Shown in pieces: positions 1-6,297 of a DNA stretch of 10,754 nucleotides. This stretch comes from Sulfurospirillaceae bacterium (GTDB lineage Bacteria; Campylobacterota; Campylobacteria; Campylobacterales; Sulfurospirillaceae), in contig JAQWCT010000071.1 of NCBI GenBank assembly GCA_028705785.1, forward strand, positions 1 to 10,754, written 5' to 3'. The position numbers and the translations under genes were made by a program. How positions within the stretch are numbered: position 1 is the first letter of the stretch; each line of letters begins with the position of its first letter. The notes under the pieces are model-generated. The model saw nothing but the letters and a program-made list of their open reading frames with translations. It was not told the DNA's origin and ran no database searches.

Positions 1-1299
1 TCCCCAAGTTAAAACATCCCACTCTTTTGGTGCTTTTCTATTGGTTAAGAGTTGTTCAAAGACTTCTTTTTCACTTGAGGTGATGGAATACTCAAGGGTT
101 ACCCCATATTTTAGTAATTGATGCTCAATCCCCCGCCATAAAAACATAAATCTCTCCATCGTTACGACTTTAAGATGCAATCCATTTAAAATATTTTTTA
201 ACTCTTTTTCTTCATTAATGCCTTGTGCAGTCGCTACTTCGCCCCATGTTAAAAGTTCTTTTGAGGCAAGGTTGACAGAACGATAATTCACAGAAGCTTC
301 TGTTGGAGCTAGATAACCTTCTTTTTTATACACAAAATTAAGCAAATTACTCTGATTAATAGCTTTATTCAGTGCTATTCTTATTTTTTTATCTTTTAGC
401 TTTCCCTCAGGTTTGAGTAAATTAAAATAAATAGAGATATTGTTGGTTGAAGGTTTGGTATACAATCTTGCGTATTTTGAAAGTACCGTTTCCACTTTTT
501 TGTTAAAAGGAATGGGCGTAATGTCTAAAGTACCCTCTTCAAGTACCATTTTAACCGCTTCTTTGGAAGTAAGCTCCGTATAAATCGTGATATTTTCAAT
601 ATAAGGCATTCCCTTTTCATAATAATGAGGGTTAGCTTTAAGTGAAACAATAGGGGTTTGAAATCGTCCTGTTGCAAAACCATCGACTAACATGTAAGGG
701 CCAAGACCATACGGACCAGCTGCTTGCATACTATTGGAATTGCTTTGAGAGCCCTCCCCCGTACTCCAACCATATTTTTTCAGATATGAAGAGGTATAAA
801 GGTTGATGGTGGTTAAGTCATTGAGAAGCATCCCATATGGTTTAAAAAGATGAAATCGTACGACATAAGGAGAAACTTTCGTCACACTTTTAAGTCGTTT
901 ATGAATGTCTGAATAGACAAAAGGGTCTTTGAGAAAGAAATTAAAATTTTCGATAACCGAATCTGCATTAAAGGGTGTTCCATCTTGAAATAAAACCCCT
1001 TTTTTTAATGAAAATTCATAAGTTAATGCATCAATTTTTTGGTAGGAAGTTGCCATCATATATTCCCAGCCCTCGCTTTTTCCACTGGAGCGAAGAAGGG
1101 TTCCATTGACAAGTTTTGAGATATAAAGATATGGCATCGTAGGAAGAAAAACTTTGATGTGAGAACCTTCGACGCGCTCATGCACTAAATTGGCACTGGT
1201 ATCATCCCCACGATAATAAAAATTTTGATTCTCTTGATTCCCAAAACACAGTGAAGCAAAAAGGACAACAATGATAAGATACAATTTAACACATTTCAA
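1..1299 (-). CDS. Periplasmic solute-binding family 5 domain protein, partial (C-terminal part outside window)
   Basis: An open frame of 433 codons runs without a stop to the left edge. The probable start is a TTG at 1297-1299, giving MKCVKLYLII followed by a hydrophobic stretch and LCFG, a Sec-type signal peptide of about 20 residues; a weak AGGAG lies about 12 bases upstream, so the start is uncertain. Family 5 (DppA/OppA/NikA-like) features are clear: YEFSLKKGVLFQDGTPF near residues 94-110, GPYGLGPYMLVDG near 200, NPHYYEKGMPYIENI near 225, and an ALNKAINQSNLL helix further on. The family binds peptides, nickel chelates or other small ligands in the periplasm. The gene starts inside the end of the response regulator gene (13-14 base overlap), with no permease in view. 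I infer that it may be the sensory domain of a histidine kinase whose transmitter lies beyond the window; an ordinary ABC transporter binding protein is the alternative. Confidence 0.8.
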   Translation of the reverse strand, partial: MKCVKLYLIIVVLFASLCFGNQENQNFYYRGDDTSANLVHERVEGSHIKVFLPTMPYLYISKLVNGTLLRSSGKSEGWEYMMATSYQKIDALTYEFSLKKGVLFQDGTPFNADSVIENFNFFLKDPFVYSDIHKRLKSVTKVSPYVVRFHLFKPYGMLLNDLTTINLYTSSYLKKYGWSTGEGSQSNSNSMQAAGPYGLGPYMLVDGFATGRFQTPIVSLKANPHYYEKGMPYIENITIYTELTSKEAVKMVLEEGTLDITPIPFNKKVETVLSKYARLYTKPSTNNISIYFNLLKPEGKLKDKKIRIALNKAINQSNLLNFVYKKEGYLAPTEASVNYRSVNLASKELLTWGEVATAQGINEEKELKNILNGLHLKVVTMERFMFLWRGIEHQLLKYGVTLEYSITSSEKEVFEQLLTNRKAPKEWDVLTWG

Positions 1300-1978
1300 A
1301 TCTGTATCCAACTCCTGATAAATTTGTAATAAAATCTTTAGGTAGCTTTTTTCTCAAATTTCTGACTAAAGAGCGCAAAGCACTATCTGTCATCACATCA
1401 TCTTGCCATACTTGTACTTGCAATTCCTCATAGGTCACAATGCGTTGTTTATTATGCAACAAAAGTTCTAAAAAGATAGCTTCTTTTTTATTCACATGGA
1501 TTAATTCACCTTGATAAGTAAGATGTTTATGGTCAAAATTGTAGTGATATCCACAGGGTAACTCATACACGATGGTATGGGTTTTTGAAATTCTATTTAG
1601 ACACCGTGAGAGAGCGTCCATCAAATCATTGAGATTGACAGGTTTAACGATGTATTGTTCGAGATGTAAATTCACCACATTGAGTAGATATTCTTTGTCT
1701 GTATGTGCAGAGATAATGACAATAGGTGTTGATTCGTCTTCTTTTCTGATAATTTTTGCAAGTTCAATACCCGTCATTATAGGCATTAAAATATCGGTTA
1801 TTACGATATCTGGTTTCTCTTTATGGTACAAAGCGAGTGCAACTTTTCCATTTTCCGCTTCGATCACTTCTTTAGTATAATAACGAAGAGAAGCGGCAAT
1901 ATTGGTTCTAATTCCTTCTTCATCTTCAGCATAAAGAATTTTCAAAGTTTTCAGTCGTTCATAAAACAGCTTATCCAT
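1286..1978 (-). CDS. OmpR/PhoB-family response regulator
   Basis: A 230-residue two-component response regulator. The receiver domain (about 11-125) shows the acidic pair E18-D19, phosphoacceptor D62 in VITDILMP, S90 in VIISAH and K112 in YIVKPV. The winged-helix DNA-binding domain (about 145-228) has HVNKKEAIFLELLLHNK, then VTYEEL, a recognition-helix segment SALRSLVRNLRKKL, and the closing GVGYRFE hairpin. The ATG at 1976-1978 is chosen because an AAGGAG lies 8 bases upstream; an in-frame extension to 2056 would add 26 lysine- and cysteine-rich residues that precede no receiver fold. The next gene overlaps its 3' end, which implies translational coupling. Its position directly after the molybdoenzyme operon suggests that it controls that operon; this is inference. 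Confidence 0.93.
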   Translation of the reverse strand: MDKLFYERLKTLKILYAEDEEGIRTNIAASLRYYTKEVIEAENGKVALALYHKEKPDIVITDILMPIMTGIELAKIIRKEDESTPIVIISAHTDKEYLLNVVNLHLEQYIVKPVNLNDLMDALSRCLNRISKTHTIVYELPCGYHYNFDHKHLTYQGELIHVNKKEAIFLELLLHNKQRIVTYEELQVQVWQDDVMTDSALRSLVRNLRKKLPKDFITNLSGVGYRFEMC

Positions 1979-2024
1979 CTTCAATTCTCCTTGAATTAGT
2001 GTGCGACAAAAGATATTTTTGTTT

Positions 2025-2039
2025 TTGCAAGACTTGCAA
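2025..2039. promoter_or_regulatory. Candidate operator: 15-base palindrome TTGCAAGACTTGCAA
   Basis: Two perfect 7-base inverted arms (TTGCAAG / CTTGCAA) surround one central base. The site lies in the 74-base gap between the small secreted protein gene and the response regulator gene, about 46 bases upstream of the regulator ATG. It is too short and lacks the T tract expected of a terminator, so a protein-binding site is the better reading. A single TTGCAA also occurs just upstream of the chaperone gene at about 5917-5922. The assignment is inference. Confidence 0.35.
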
Positions 2040-2052
2040 CTTGTATCCCGCC

Positions 2053-2415
2053 TCAACTTCCCTTATACATCAAATTAACTTGAATGCTCAATTCATGTTT
2101 GCCGACCCCTTTGGGTATGATAATAGTGGTGGGATACCAACCTTGAGCTTCAGGCTTTTGCTTGGGAGATTTTAAAGTATCTACAAATACACTCACCATA
2201 TAGCCAGAGGGTAATTTCGGTTTTTCAAGTTTTATTATAACTAAGTTTTCTTTACCAACCTTATATTCTTTTGGCTCTTCAAAACTAACCTTTTGGTGTG
2301 ATAATTCGTCAAATAAGGGATCTCCAAAACTACAAACAGCTGGGGCAGGAGAGCCCCAACTGAAAGAAAGTATGGAAGATATTAAAGTAACGATAGATAA
2401 AAATCGTTTCATCAT
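2053..2415 (-). CDS. Small secreted protein of unknown function in the molybdoenzyme operon
   Basis: A 120-residue protein that I do not recognise. The N terminus MMKRFLSIVTLISSILSF is a typical Sec signal peptide, with cleavage probable around SWG-SPAPA. The remainder (about 95 residues) alternates short strands and proline/lysine turns (ENLVIIKLEKP, GYMVSVFVDT, GKHELSIQVNLMY), suggesting a small beta-sandwich in the periplasm. One cysteine (C28) lies near the mature N terminus, but the preceding residues are not a good lipobox. The gene abuts the ferredoxin subunit: the TAG stop is followed directly by ATGATG, and AAAGGA lies inside the upstream gene, so the start is either of the two tandem ATGs. 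The position normally held by a membrane anchor gene suggests an accessory or electron-transfer partner role, but no cofactor motif is visible. Confidence 0.8.
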   Translation of the reverse strand: MMKRFLSIVTLISSILSFSWGSPAPAVCSFGDPLFDELSHQKVSFEEPKEYKVGKENLVIIKLEKPKLPSGYMVSVFVDTLKSPKQKPEAQGWYPTTIIIPKGVGKHELSIQVNLMYKGS

Positions 2416-3054
2416 CTATCCTTTGGGTTGTCTGTATATCTCCTTGGGCATGGAAGGGAGGATAAAACGCGTACTCGGTTTAGTATCCGCATTAATCGCA
2501 TAATCAATACCAACAGGGGCTGGCATTCCTAAATCTTTATATTTTGGATCATGTAGGTCGATAATGGCGATAGCACCCACTGGACAAGCTTGAACACATG
2601 CTGTTTTTTTGCCCTCATCTTGTCTTTCCCAACACATACTACACTTTTCAGATTTACCCATTTTGTCATTGAACTTTGATGCACCAAAAGGACAAGCTTT
2701 AACACAGCCACCACATCCGATACAAATGCTTTGGTCATGCTTGACAATACCGGTTTTTGGGTCTTTCGTTTGTGCAGCAACAGGACAAATGGCTACACAC
2801 GCTGGGTTTTCACAATGGTTACATGCCAAAGAGAAGTAAAATCTCTCAATAGGCATCACCACTTTAGGTGCTTTTTGATAGGAAACAAGTGTTGGTAAGA
2901 TATTGTTATTATCGATGAGATAATCCTCTGCTCCAACTTCTCTTACTTTTCTCCACAAAATCCCTTTGTCTTGATGATATTGATTTTTACAAGCCATCGC
3001 ACAGGTATTACAGCCAAGGCAGATACTGCCGTCTACTAAAAAAGCTTTTTGCAT
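2416..3054 (-). CDS. Ferredoxin-like electron-transfer subunit with four [4Fe-4S] clusters (DmsB/PsrB type)
   Basis: A 212-residue iron-sulfur subunit that passes electrons to or from the adjacent molybdopterin subunit. Sixteen cysteines fall into four cluster-binding sets: C12/15/18/22, C78/81/86/90, C111/114/117/121 and C138/141/153/157, the last with the longer CSMCWERQ spacing typical of DmsB, PsrB and NrfC proteins. It has no signal peptide of its own. By analogy with the family it would be exported by riding with the Tat-tagged catalytic subunit. The start at 3054 has GGGAG about 6 bases upstream, overlapping the stop of the catalytic gene 11 bases away. It is not followed by the usual NrfD/DmsC membrane subunit. 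Confidence 0.95.
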   Translation of the reverse strand: MQKAFLVDGSICLGCNTCAMACKNQYHQDKGILWRKVREVGAEDYLIDNNNILPTLVSYQKAPKVVMPIERFYFSLACNHCENPACVAICPVAAQTKDPKTGIVKHDQSICIGCGGCVKACPFGASKFNDKMGKSEKCSMCWERQDEGKKTACVQACPVGAIAIIDLHDPKYKDLGMPAPVGIDYAINADTKPSTRFILPSMPKEIYRQPKG

Positions 3055-3065
3055 AATAATCTCCC

Positions 3066-5342
3066 TTATATTTTTCTAAAATTAACAAATGTATCGTGAA
3101 GCGCAACACCAGGCGCGCCTGTTTTAAAAGCACCCATATCGGAACTTGTGTCATCGACGAGTTCATTGACATTGTAAATATTGTTGTTATACCATTGTTC
3201 GTACATTAAAACCGTTCCTGGTTGAACATTATCTGTGAGTTTTGCTTTAAGCCTCAAAAGACCTTGTTTATTAAATACAGCGACCGTATCTCCCTCTTGT
3301 ACACTTTTCATGAGTGCATCATCAGGATTAATATAAACAGCTGGTTCAGGATGTACATCTTCCATCCACTCTAAATTTTGGAACTGTGAGTGTAAACTCC
3401 ATCTACTGTGTGGTGAAGTCATACGGAATTTATCGTACGGTTTTCGCACTTCAAGATATTTGGGTAACGCACTTCCAAATAACTCTAATGATTTTTCAGA
3501 ATAAAACTCAAATTTACCACTTGGTGTTTGAAACTTACCATCCGCATACGGGATAACTGCTTTTGCTTTAATGGGACCTTTTTTAAGTTCTTCCCATGAT
3601 TTGATGCCAAACTGCTCGTAAATGCCAGGATTAAACTCTTTCATAGTCATCTCTTTGGTATCTACACTTTGAGGGAAAGTACAAGAGCCCGCTTGAAGTT
3701 TGTTCATATGTTTTGAAAGCAATGCCGCAATTTCAAGGTCAGATTTCACTTCAAAAATAGGCTTAATAGCTTGTTCGTTGATAGTGAGCCAATAATGCCA
3801 GTAAGATACATTGACATCTGTTTCTTCAAACTGTGTAGCAACGGGGAGAACAATATCTGCCCATTTAGCTGTTTCATTAAAGAATTGGTCTGCAACAACC
3901 ACCAAATCAAGTTGTTGGAAAGCACGAATGAGTTGATTTCGGTCAAAATCTTGTGCAAATGGATTTTTACACGCAACCCACAATAATCTTACTTTTGGCT
4001 CTTTTGCATTTAAAAGTTCGCGTGCTGTTTTGTTGATATTTAAGAAGCGATCTGTATAGTTTGATTTTGCATCTTTGCCTTGAGCAACATCGCCTTTTGC
4101 AGCTTCAGGTCCTGTGTACCCTATGCTACCCTCAGGTTTTGGCATACTTAAGGCGGCATAATTAAAGCCCCATGTATTAAGGTGACCATAACGAGCACCG
4201 CCTGCATATTTACCAATATTGCCAGTCACTGCAACCAAAGCATCGATGGCACGAATCATTGAACCACCATTGGTATGGCGTTGCATTCCATAACCCATCC
4301 AAATAGTCGCCGGTTTTGCTTTTGCAAATGATAAAGCCAACTCTCTAATCATCTCAAGAGGAATACCTGTCACTTTTGAAACTTCATCTAACTTGATATC
4401 TTTATCCAAATACTCTTTTAACTCTTTAAAGCCTTTAGAATTTGCATCAAGCCATTTTTGGTCATGTAGTTTTGCATCAATAATGATTTTTTGCATTCCA
4501 AGTGCGAGTAAGCCATCTGTTCCGGTTTTGATTTGGATGTATTGACTAGCCTTTGATGCCATTTCTGTAAATACAGGGTCAATGACAACAACTTTAGCGC
4601 CTTTTTTCTTTGCTTCATAGATATATTTCATTGAGTGAATCGAGTTACTAGCAGGATTGACACCCCAAAGAATGATAAACTTACTGTCTTTCATCTCTTC
4701 TGGGTCATTACACCACATATTTCCCATATCAAGGTTTTGTGCATCAATACCTGCTGGCCAACACGGCGTTCCAGCCAAACGAGTGGTATAACCAATAGAA
4801 TTAAACATACCCTCAATACCATAATGCGTGATACCAAAGTTACCAGAATATTTCGTCAAAGCAGCACCAAGCATCGTGCCATCTTCTTTTTTAATTTCAA
4901 GCAATTTTTTAGCGATAATTTCCATAGCACTATCCCAAGAGATACGCTTCCAGTTTCCACTGCCTTTACCGCCAACTTGCATCATCGGATATTTAAGTCT
5001 TCGCGCTGAGTAAACGCGTTTTACATAAGAATTACCTTTCACACAACAGCCTCCATTGGTGTAAGTAGACTCTTGTGCTCCTTCGATAAACTGCATCACG
5101 CCATCTTTAACAAATGTCTTGATGCTACAGGTATCGTAACAATTTCTTGGACAGGCATTTCTAAAAGTTTGATAACTTTTTTCTCCCAGATAAGGGATTT
5201 TTGTATTTAAATCTTCATTAGCTTCTAATAGTCCTCCCGGAAATGAAGATAAAACGCCACTTGCTGCCAACCCTTTTAGAAAACTTCTTCGACTGATACC
5301 ATCATGTAAGACGGCATCAACTTTTTCTTTTGAGTAACTCAT
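3066..5342 (-). CDS. Tat-exported molybdopterin oxidoreductase, catalytic subunit (DMSO reductase superfamily)
   Basis: A 758-residue catalytic subunit carrying bis-molybdopterin guanine dinucleotide and one [4Fe-4S] cluster. A Tat signal ISRRSFLKG (residues 16-24) with a following hydrophobic region directs folded export. The N-terminal cluster site is C64, C68, C72 and C99 or C100 (ACPRNCYDTCS ... GGCCVKG). Later blocks match the family: LWGVNPASNS near 225, VVIDPVFTEMA near 252, and GYGMQRHTNGG near 350, with the C-terminal dinucleotide-binding domain from about 640 (MTSPHSRWSLHSQF). C194 in AGTPCWPAG aligns by eye with the metal-ligand position, suggesting a cysteine ligand as in PsrA/PhsA-type enzymes; this is inference. 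Length is close to PsrA/PhsA (about 760). AAGGAG at 5350-5355 overlaps the stop of the chaperone gene. The substrate cannot be named from sequence: polysulfide, thiosulfate, S- or N-oxides and others remain possible. Confidence 0.93.
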   Translation of the reverse strand: MSYSKEKVDAVLHDGISRRSFLKGLAASGVLSSFPGGLLEANEDLNTKIPYLGEKSYQTFRNACPRNCYDTCSIKTFVKDGVMQFIEGAQESTYTNGGCCVKGNSYVKRVYSARRLKYPMMQVGGKGSGNWKRISWDSAMEIIAKKLLEIKKEDGTMLGAALTKYSGNFGITHYGIEGMFNSIGYTTRLAGTPCWPAGIDAQNLDMGNMWCNDPEEMKDSKFIILWGVNPASNSIHSMKYIYEAKKKGAKVVVIDPVFTEMASKASQYIQIKTGTDGLLALGMQKIIIDAKLHDQKWLDANSKGFKELKEYLDKDIKLDEVSKVTGIPLEMIRELALSFAKAKPATIWMGYGMQRHTNGGSMIRAIDALVAVTGNIGKYAGGARYGHLNTWGFNYAALSMPKPEGSIGYTGPEAAKGDVAQGKDAKSNYTDRFLNINKTARELLNAKEPKVRLLWVACKNPFAQDFDRNQLIRAFQQLDLVVVADQFFNETAKWADIVLPVATQFEETDVNVSYWHYWLTINEQAIKPIFEVKSDLEIAALLSKHMNKLQAGSCTFPQSVDTKEMTMKEFNPGIYEQFGIKSWEELKKGPIKAKAVIPYADGKFQTPSGKFEFYSEKSLELFGSALPKYLEVRKPYDKFRMTSPHSRWSLHSQFQNLEWMEDVHPEPAVYINPDDALMKSVQEGDTVAVFNKQGLLRLKAKLTDNVQPGTVLMYEQWYNNNIYNVNELVDDTSSDMGAFKTGAPGVALHDTFVNFRKI

Positions 5343-5353
5343 GCGGGAACTCC

Positions 5354-5905
5354 TTATGTATTGGTTTCTCTTATCAGTAAAGATTTGAGCTTATGTAAAA
5401 TAAACACGATTGCCTCTGAGCTAAACTCCTCATTTTTCAAAGCTTTTGCGATAAATTGAGGCACCCATTGATTGAGGTGTTCGTGTAAAAAATAGTTGCG
5501 AAGGTCAAAAAGATAGTCCATGTCTTTGACTTCTTCGATATACAGTAGTTGGTAATACGCATCTAATTCGATGCCAAGATGGTCATCAGGAATTTTATTT
5601 TGCAAAGGAAAGGTAAATCCCATCGTTTCATACAATTCCCTTACATGTAAAGTGCTTTTTGACATCACGACATCAGAATCATCTAAATAAACAGAGGAAA
5701 AAGGGTCGGCTATAGGAGAAAATGGACCTACAAAATAACGATTGAAATCTGATTCAAGCAATGCTTCTGAGGTATCAATATCAGATTTAAATCCATCAAA
5801 TGCCAATTTTAAAGCGTGTGAATCTTGACTAGCAAAGATATCGCGGAGTAACTTTACTTCTTGTAGTCGTGGAGAGAGTGGTAAATCGTGTTTTTGCTTT
5901 TGCAT
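5354..5905 (-). CDS. TorD/DmsD-family chaperone for the molybdoenzyme
   Basis: A 183-residue cytoplasmic helical protein of the TorD/DmsD/NarJ-like family, which binds the Tat signal and apo-form of a partner molybdoenzyme and holds it until cofactor insertion. Family blocks are visible: FNRYFVGPFSPIADPFSSVYLD near 55-76, YETMGF followed by IPDDHLGIELDAYYQL (the E/I-P-x-DH signature) near 100-120, and FLHEHLNQWVPQF near 143-155. The ATG at 5903-5905 is chosen because AAGGAG lies 6 bases upstream; a TTG six codons earlier overlaps that ribosome binding site region and is not favoured. It is the first gene of the operon, 11 bases before the enzyme gene, so the enzyme is the likely client. Confidence 0.9.
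   Translation of the reverse strand: MQKQKHDLPLSPRLQEVKLLRDIFASQDSHALKLAFDGFKSDIDTSEALLESDFNRYFVGPFSPIADPFSSVYLDDSDVVMSKSTLHVRELYETMGFTFPLQNKIPDDHLGIELDAYYQLLYIEEVKDMDYLFDLRNYFLHEHLNQWVPQFIAKALKNEEFSSEAIVFILHKLKSLLIRETNT
5641..5650. repeat. TTACATGTAA palindrome, copy 1
   Basis: Perfect 10-base palindrome within the chaperone gene, read there as leucine-histidine-valine-arginine (TLHVREL). Confidence 0.85.
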
Positions 5906-5911
5906 CTTAGG

Positions 5912-5917
5912 CTCCTT
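5912..5917 (-). promoter_or_regulatory. Ribosome binding site deciding the chaperone start
   Basis: AAGGAG on the minus strand, 6 bases before the ATG at 5905. It excludes the longer TTG-initiated frame at 5923, which would begin upstream of this site. Confidence 0.8.
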
Positions 5918-5935
5918 TTGCAACCAAACAAAAGA

Positions 5936-5975
5936 ATCTTAAAGAAAAAAAAGAGCAAAAAAATCGAAGAATTGG
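5936..5975 (-). promoter_or_regulatory. Candidate promoter of the chaperone/molybdoenzyme operon
   Basis: Read on the minus strand, a T-rich tract (about 5942-5960) precedes TAAGAT at 5936-5941, which could serve as a -10 box about 30 bases before the chaperone ATG. Campylobacterota sigma70 promoters often show T-rich upstream tracts rather than a clear -35 box. The rest of the gap up to the gene remnant at 5988 holds nothing else that I can identify. Confidence 0.35.
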
Positions 5976-5987
5976 TTTAATCTCGTA

Positions 5988-6121
5988 TTAAAATATCGGG
6001 CACGCTTTCCCATAGCAGTGTTGGTTAAATTTCTTCTGGCCACATTTGACTTTTTCCCCTGCCAAAAGCTTTACATGTAAGAACTCTTTTGAGAAAGAAA
6101 ACGATATTTAGCACTGTCCAT
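5988..6121 (-). pseudogene. Remnant of the 3' end of the radical SAM/DUF5714 gene
   Basis: Aligns to the last codons of the intact gene at 8149-8283. The first 102 bases (5988-6089 against 8149-8250) are gap-free with about 5 mismatches; similarity then drops, a 2-base deletion occurs near 6100, and homology fades by about 6140. Read on the minus strand, the stretch still encodes the C terminus FNQHCYGKACPIF and the same TAA stop, but the deletion shifts the frame and a stop (TAA at 6108-6110) appears upstream of the aligned part. There is no start codon or remaining gene body, so it is a non-coding relic. Confidence 0.9.
5988..6121. repeat. Direct repeat, left copy (flanks phoD)
   Basis: Left member of a pair of imperfect direct repeats, in the same orientation as 8149-8283, bracketing about 2.0 kb that contains only phoD and its signals. 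Most of the decay is at the phoD-side end. Confidence 0.9.
6071..6080. repeat. TTACATGTAA palindrome, copy 2
   Basis: Perfect 10-base palindrome inside the gene remnant. It is kept identical to the copy at 8232 although neighbouring bases have diverged. Confidence 0.85.
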
Positions 6122-6141
6122 ACCTCTATTATGTAATATTT

Positions 6142-6169
6142 TTGTTACAAGTTTAATTTACCATACGAT
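6142..6169 (+). promoter_or_regulatory. Candidate phoD promoter
   Basis: TTGTTA at 6142-6147 and TACGAT at 6164-6169 are separated by 16 bases, an acceptable sigma70-like pair. A start near 6177 would give a leader of about 120 bases containing both inverted repeats at 6193-6257. Other AT-rich hexamers nearby (TATTAT at 6171) make the exact boxes uncertain. Confidence 0.3.
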
Positions 6170-6192
6170 TTATTATCGATCTGAATTGTGGT

Positions 6193-6220
6193 GTACTGAC
6201 TATTATAAAATAATTAGTAC
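6193..6220 (+). promoter_or_regulatory. Imperfect inverted repeat upstream of phoD
   Basis: Arms GTACTGACTATT (6193-6204) and AATAATTAGTAC (6209-6220) with a 4-base loop. As RNA they form 12 positions with one G-U pair and one C-A mismatch. It could be a leader hairpin or an operator. Confidence 0.4.
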
Positions 6221-6232
6221 AGGGGAAAACAT

Positions 6233-6257
6233 TGTGTCTATGAACTTCATAGGCACA
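6233..6257 (+). promoter_or_regulatory. Near-perfect inverted repeat upstream of phoD
   Basis: Arms TGTGTCTATGAA (6233-6244) and TTCATAGGCACA (6246-6257) meet at one central base. All 12 positions pair, one as G-U (T6237 with G6253). It ends 40 bases before the phoD ATG and is not followed by a T tract. A regulator-binding palindrome or a 5' leader hairpin are both possible. Confidence 0.45.
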
Positions 6258-6297
6258 TTAATGAGGGGTGTTCTCACCTATATTAAAAAGGAAAAAA

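Noticed and set aside
1979..2056. N-terminal extension of the response regulator to 2056
   Set aside because: The added 26 residues (many lysines and cysteines) are not part of a receiver domain, and a clear AAGGAG sits before ATG 1978.
2053..2415. SoxY/SoxZ-like sulfur carrier for the small secreted protein
   Set aside because: Similar size and beta-rich look, but the SoxY GGC(G)G end and SoxZ core motifs are absent.
4635..5009. Plus-strand open frame of 124 codons
   Set aside because: It is antisense to the conserved molybdopterin subunit, has low-complexity composition and no ribosome binding site; it is a shadow frame, like the others opposite the large genes.
3066..5342. Assignment as respiratory arsenate reductase (ArrA), suggested by the ArsM-like gene nearby
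   Set aside because: The protein is about 100 residues shorter than typical ArrA and I cannot point to ArrA-specific motifs. The ArsM-like gene is also separated from it by phoD and a duplication.
5354..5923. Longer chaperone start at TTG 5923
   Set aside because: The AAGGAG at 5912-5917 lies downstream of that TTG and 6 bases before the ATG at 5905, so the shorter protein is favoured.
6268..6297. phoD start at GTG 6268
   Set aside because: It would add ten residues before the Tat motif, while ATG 6298 has a well-spaced AAGGA and places the twin arginines at residues 6-7.
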